From NCBI GenBank assembly GCA_036012905.1, contig DASCQF010000080.1, forward strand, positions 1 to 55,442: 55,442 bases of DNA, read 5' to 3'. The notes under the pieces were generated by a model. The model made no database searches and was not told where the DNA came from. It worked only from the letters and a program-made list of their open reading frames with translations. Positions 52,631-55,442 of this stretch are shown piece by piece (the stretch's first letter is position 1; each line of letters opens with the position of its first letter). Origin of the DNA: NP936 sp002726085 (GTDB taxonomy: Bacteria; Acidobacteriota; Vicinamibacteria; Vicinamibacterales; UBA8438). The position numbers were made by a program, and so were the translations under genes.

Positions 52631-53521
52631 CTACGTCAGCGCATCATCCGACTCGAGCGTCCGCAGGAGCTCCGGTAGATGACCCGCGAGCTCGGGATGT
52701 TTCCGCGCGAAGTAGAGGATGGCGCGAAGATAGCCGAGCTTGTTCCCCGCGTCCTGCCGAATGCCGTCCAGCTCGACGGCGTGGATCGGGCGCGTTTCGA
52801 GCAGCCGGCGAAGGCCGTCGGTCAGCTGCATCTCGCCGCCCGCGTCGTAACCCGTGGCTTCGAGGGCGGGATAGATGTCCGGTGTCAGGATATAGCGGCC
52901 AATGATGGTCAGGTCGGACGGCGCCTCGGCCGGGTCTGGCTTCTCGACCAGGTCTCGGACCTTGAACACGCCGCCACCGAGTGATTCGCCGTCGATGACG
53001 CCATAGCGGCTCACCGCGTCACGCGGCACCCGCTCGACGAGGAGCACCGGACCCCCGACCTCGTCATAGACCGTCAGCATCTGTCGGAGCGCCGGCGGGT
53101 CGGCGTCGATCACATCGTCGCTCAGCGCGACCGCGAACGGCTCGTCATCGACCAGCTCGCGGCTGACGAGGACCGCGTGCCCGAGCCCGAGCGGCTCGTC
53201 CTGAAACACGGTGGAGAGCTCCATCTGTGTTGCGACGTCACGCAGGCCGTCCAAGAGCGCCGACTTGCCGCGCCGCTCCAGGATCTCTTCCAGTTCGGGA
53301 TGTCGGTCAAAATGGTCCTCGAGCAACGTCTTGCCGGGGCTACTGACCAGGATGATCTGGGACAGACCGGACGCCAACGCCTCCTCCACGCCGAACTGGA
53401 TGACCGGTTTGTCGATAATCGGCAACAGCTCTTTGGGTAGGACAGCGGTGGCCGGCAGAATGCGGGTCCCGAGACCCGCGGCCGGAAAGACCACCTTGCG
53501 GACGGTCGGCGGTGTCGACAT
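52631..53521 (-). CDS. galU: UTP-glucose-1-phosphate uridylyltransferase
   Basis: Makes UDP-glucose for envelope glycans; 296 residues. The nucleotide-binding start is V-V-F-P-A-A-G-L-G-T-R-I-L-P-A-T, followed by P-K-E-L-L-P-I-I-D-K-P-V-I-Q. Later motifs A-L-S-D-D-V-I-D, V-E-K-P-D-P and G-E-M-Q-L-T-D are typical. It stands alone, convergent with fmdB and divergent from serS. Confidence 0.96.
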   Translation of the reverse strand: MSTPPTVRKVVFPAAGLGTRILPATAVLPKELLPIIDKPVIQFGVEEALASGLSQIILVSSPGKTLLEDHFDRHPELEEILERRGKSALLDGLRDVATQMELSTVFQDEPLGLGHAVLVSRELVDDEPFAVALSDDVIDADPPALRQMLTVYDEVGGPVLLVERVPRDAVSRYGVIDGESLGGGVFKVRDLVEKPDPAEAPSDLTIIGRYILTPDIYPALEATGYDAGGEMQLTDGLRRLLETRPIHAVELDGIRQDAGNKLGYLRAILYFARKHPELAGHLPELLRTLESDDALT

Positions 53522-53541
53522 CGAGACGCATCATAGCAGCC

Positions 53542-53597
53542 CGTGACGAAAGTCCAGCGCTCCACCGGTCTAGGTGCAACGCTGGACTTTCATCACG
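53542..53597. promoter_or_regulatory. Long inverted repeat in the galU-serS divergent gap
   Basis: Arms 53542-53559 and 53580-53597 pair over 18 bases with one mismatch (12 bases, GAAAGTCCAGCG/CGCTGGACTTTC, are perfect), around a 20-base loop. It lies 20 bases before the galU ATG and 47 before the serS ATG. It could be an operator or a leader hairpin; it has no terminator U-tract. Confidence 0.55.
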
Positions 53598-53644
53598 AGC
53601 TGCGAACCCAGGACACCAGAATCAAGACAGGTAGAATGTAGGCC

Positions 53645-54931
53645 ATGCTCGACCCCGCGTTGTTTCGCGACCCGGCGTCGGATGTCGAAGCGAGGCTCGT
53701 CCAGCGAGATGGCAGTCTCGGCGACAGGGTGCGAGAGCTACGCGGTCTGGACGCCGAGCGGCGCCAGATTATCCCGGTGCTCGAAGAGGCCCGTCGTGCG
53801 AAGAAGGAGCTGGGGGCACAGATCGGGCGAGCCAAACGGGAGGGACAGCCGGCCGACGAGCTGATGGCGGCCGGTCAACAACACACCAGCACGATCGCGG
53901 TGCGGGAAAGCCGGCTGGAGGAGGTCGAACTGGCGCGCACGGCAATCCTCATGCAGCTGCCCAACCTGGCGCACGAGAGCGTGCCGGCCGGCGCGAGTGA
54001 GGCGGACAATGTCGAAGTCCGCCGTCACGGCGAGCCAACCGCGTTCGCCTTCGAGGCCCAGGCGCACTGGGATCTGGGGCCCGCGCTCGGCATCATCGAC
54101 TTCGAACGTGGCGTCAAGCTCGCCGGTGCCCGATTCTCCGTGCTGATGGGCGCCGGCGCCCGGCTGGCGCGCGCCCTCATCAACTTCATGCTGGAGCTGC
54201 ACACCGGCGAGCACGGCTTCGTCGAGGTAGAGCCACCGTTTCTCGCCAACGTCGACTCGCTGACCGGCACCGGGCAGCTGCCGAAGTTCGAGGACGATCT
54301 GTTCAAGATCGGCGACGACTGGAACCTCTACCTCATTCCGACCGCCGAGGTGCCGCTCGCCAATCTGCATCGCGGCGAGATTCTCGACGGCCGCGACCTG
54401 CCGCTGAAGTACACCGCCTACACACCATGTTTCCGTAGCGAGGCGGGGTCGTACGGCGCGGATGTGCGCGGTCTCATCAGGCAGCATCAATTCGACAAGG
54501 TCGAGATGGTGGCGATCACGCGTCCGGAGGAATCCTACGAGGTGCTCGAGGCGCTGACCGGCCATGCCGAGACGGTGTTGCAGCGACTCGGGCTCCCGTA
54601 TCGCACCGTGGTGCTCTGTACCGGAGACATGGGGTTCTCGGCCGCCAAGACCTACGACATCGAAGTCTGGCTACCGGGCCAGCAGAAGTACCGGGAGATC
54701 TCCTCCTGTAGCAATACCGAGGCGTTCCAGGCGCGCCGGGCGAACATCAAATACCGCCAGGACGGCAGGGGCAAGGCCGAGCACGTCCACACGTTGAACG
54801 GCTCCGGCCTCGCGGTGGGGCGCACGCTGATCGCCATCCTGGAGAACTATCAGCGTGCCGACGGCTCGGTCGCTGTTCCCGAGGTCCTTCGCCCTTACAT
54901 GGGCGGCCTGGAGGTCATCGAGTCACGGTAG
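53645..54931 (+). CDS. serS: Seryl-tRNA synthetase
   Basis: Charges tRNA-Ser; 428 residues. An N-terminal helical arm (about 1-100, coiled coil) binds the long variable arm of tRNA-Ser. The class II catalytic domain has T-A-E-V-P-L-A-N-L-H, motif 2 F-R-S-E-A-G-S-Y-G-A-D-V-R-G and motif 3 N-G-S-G-L-A-V-G-R-T-L. It lies directly upstream of a tRNA-Ser gene, so enzyme and substrate are neighbours. Confidence 0.97.
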   Translation: MLDPALFRDPASDVEARLVQRDGSLGDRVRELRGLDAERRQIIPVLEEARRAKKELGAQIGRAKREGQPADELMAAGQQHTSTIAVRESRLEEVELARTAILMQLPNLAHESVPAGASEADNVEVRRHGEPTAFAFEAQAHWDLGPALGIIDFERGVKLAGARFSVLMGAGARLARALINFMLELHTGEHGFVEVEPPFLANVDSLTGTGQLPKFEDDLFKIGDDWNLYLIPTAEVPLANLHRGEILDGRDLPLKYTAYTPCFRSEAGSYGADVRGLIRQHQFDKVEMVAITRPEESYEVLEALTGHAETVLQRLGLPYRTVVLCTGDMGFSAAKTYDIEVWLPGQQKYREISSCSNTEAFQARRANIKYRQDGRGKAEHVHTLNGSGLAVGRTLIAILENYQRADGSVAVPEVLRPYMGGLEVIESR

Positions 54932-54934
54932 CAA

Positions 54935-54984
54935 GGCCCTTCAGGGCCGCCGGGGGGCACCCGTAGCGAGGCCCTTTAGGACCG
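54935..54984 (+). terminator. Candidate serS terminator with repeated hairpin
   Basis: A hairpin GGCCCT-TC-AGGGCC (54935-54948) lies just after the serS stop. A similar block follows after 34 bases (54970-54983, GGCCCT/AGGACC with a mismatch). The two blocks share GTAGC-AGGCCCTT. There is no U-tract. Confidence 0.35.
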
Positions 54985-55009
54985 GGCCCCACCGCAGAAC
55001 AGACGTTCA

Positions 55010-55099
55010 GGAGGGATGGCCGAGCGGTTGAAGGCGGCGGTCTTGAAAACCGTTGAACGTGAAAGCGTTCCCTGGGTTCGAATCCCAGTCCCTCCGCCA
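55010..55099 (+). tRNA. tRNA-Ser (anticodon UGA)
   Basis: A class II tRNA with a long variable arm. The acceptor stem pairs GGAGGGA (55010-55016) with TCCCTCC (55089-55095), the anticodon loop reads CTTGAAA with anticodon TGA, the T-loop is GGTTCGAATCC, and CCA is encoded (55097-55099). It lies 78 bases after serS, and its 3' end is a probable integration site for the element whose integrase begins at 55212. Confidence 0.97.
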
Positions 55100-55211
55100 T
55101 CTATTGTTCCAGTAAAATCCAACATATTCCATAAAATCACATAATATAGGCATATTGTGCCTGTCTTGCGTCCAGCGCGGTCCATTGATTTCCCACAAGA
55201 GCCGGGTAATA

Positions 55212-55442
55212 ATGTGGGGAGTAATGGGGGAACAAGAACATAGACGGCACCCGCAGAAAGCCCTCACCGTACGGGCTGTGCAGACCGCGAGGGCCGGAGA
55301 CCGCGCCAGACGGATCGCCGACGGCGGTGGCCTCTACCTGTTCGTGGCCCCCGGCGGAGCCAAGAGCTGGGTGCTGCGAACCGTCGTCAAGGGGAAGCGG
55401 TGTGACCTCGGGCTCGGCAGCGTCACCCTTGTGTCACTGGCC
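55212..55442 (+). CDS. Tyrosine integrase, DUF4102 arm-binding type (5' part)
   Basis: A frame open from ATG 55212 to the window end (77 codons, no stop). After a short charged start, it reads A-L-T-V-R-A-V-Q-T-A-R-A-G-D, then I-A-D-G-G-G-L-Y-L-F-V-A-P-G-G-A-K-S-W and L-G-L-G-S-V. This is the N-terminal arm-DNA-binding domain (DUF4102) of phage P4-type tyrosine integrases. The catalytic domain would lie beyond the window. ATG 55224 is an alternative start. Position 113 bases after a tRNA-Ser gene is typical of an integrative island. Confidence 0.9.
   Translation, partial: MWGVMGEQEHRRHPQKALTVRAVQTARAGDRARRIADGGGLYLFVAPGGAKSWVLRTVVKGKRCDLGLGSVTLVSLA

Noticed and set aside
53522..53644. T-box leader for serS
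   Set aside because: The gap is too short and lacks the T-box consensus; only a hairpin is seen.

Overview
The window looks like the chromosomal replication-origin region of a high-GC Gram-negative bacterium. It carries the classic order rpmH-rnpA-yidD-yidC-jag-mnmE-mnmG-rsmG-parA-parB on one side of dnaA, and dnaN-gyrB-gyrA on the other. Wzm/Wzt-type export, a SurA-like chaperone, a lipoprotein and proteobacterial-type GyrB architecture all point to an outer membrane. GC-rich coding, DUF885, a multi-D Mrp cluster and heptad intergenic repeats suggest an Acidobacteriota-like lineage (perhaps Vicinamibacteria). That placement is inference; no rRNA is present to test it.

Layout. From about 0.36 to 25.55 kb every confident gene is on the minus strand. 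These are a cupin, dusB, a NusG paralogue, a SurA-like PPIase, mfd, an ABC polysaccharide exporter pair, a PP2C phosphatase, the F1 half of ATP synthase (atpHAGDC, with no Fo genes), parB, parA, a gene-poor stretch with a perfect parS site, rsmG, mnmG, mnmE, jag, yidC, yidD, rnpA and rpmH. From dnaA (26.06 kb) to 42.65 kb every gene is on the plus strand: dnaA, dnaN, gyrB, gyrA, a lipoprotein, and a ten-gene Mrp/Mbh-like antiporter cluster with three D-type subunits. All these genes therefore diverge from one origin and are co-oriented with replication. DnaA-box-like clusters lie on both sides of dnaA, with an AT-rich element between dnaA and dnaN, so the origin appears bipartite.

From 42.65 kb to the end orientation is mixed: pcrA, glmS, glmU, an H1-like/TPR protein and rsmI (minus), a DUF885 peptidase-like protein and an FmdB zinc ribbon (plus), galU (minus), serS and tRNA-Ser(UGA) (plus). 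The window ends inside the 5' part of a DUF4102-type tyrosine integrase just downstream of the tRNA, probably the edge of an integrated element.

The most unusual signal is a family of tandem heptamer arrays (consensus GRAGKCA, read the other way TGMCTYC) in at least ten gaps between co-directional genes. Depending on orientation they offer serial Shine-Dalgarno-like motifs or TGA stops stepping through the reading frames. One supplies the glmU stop codon, and one is read through by dusB. A second unexplained signal is a highly structured, gene-free segment at the left edge.
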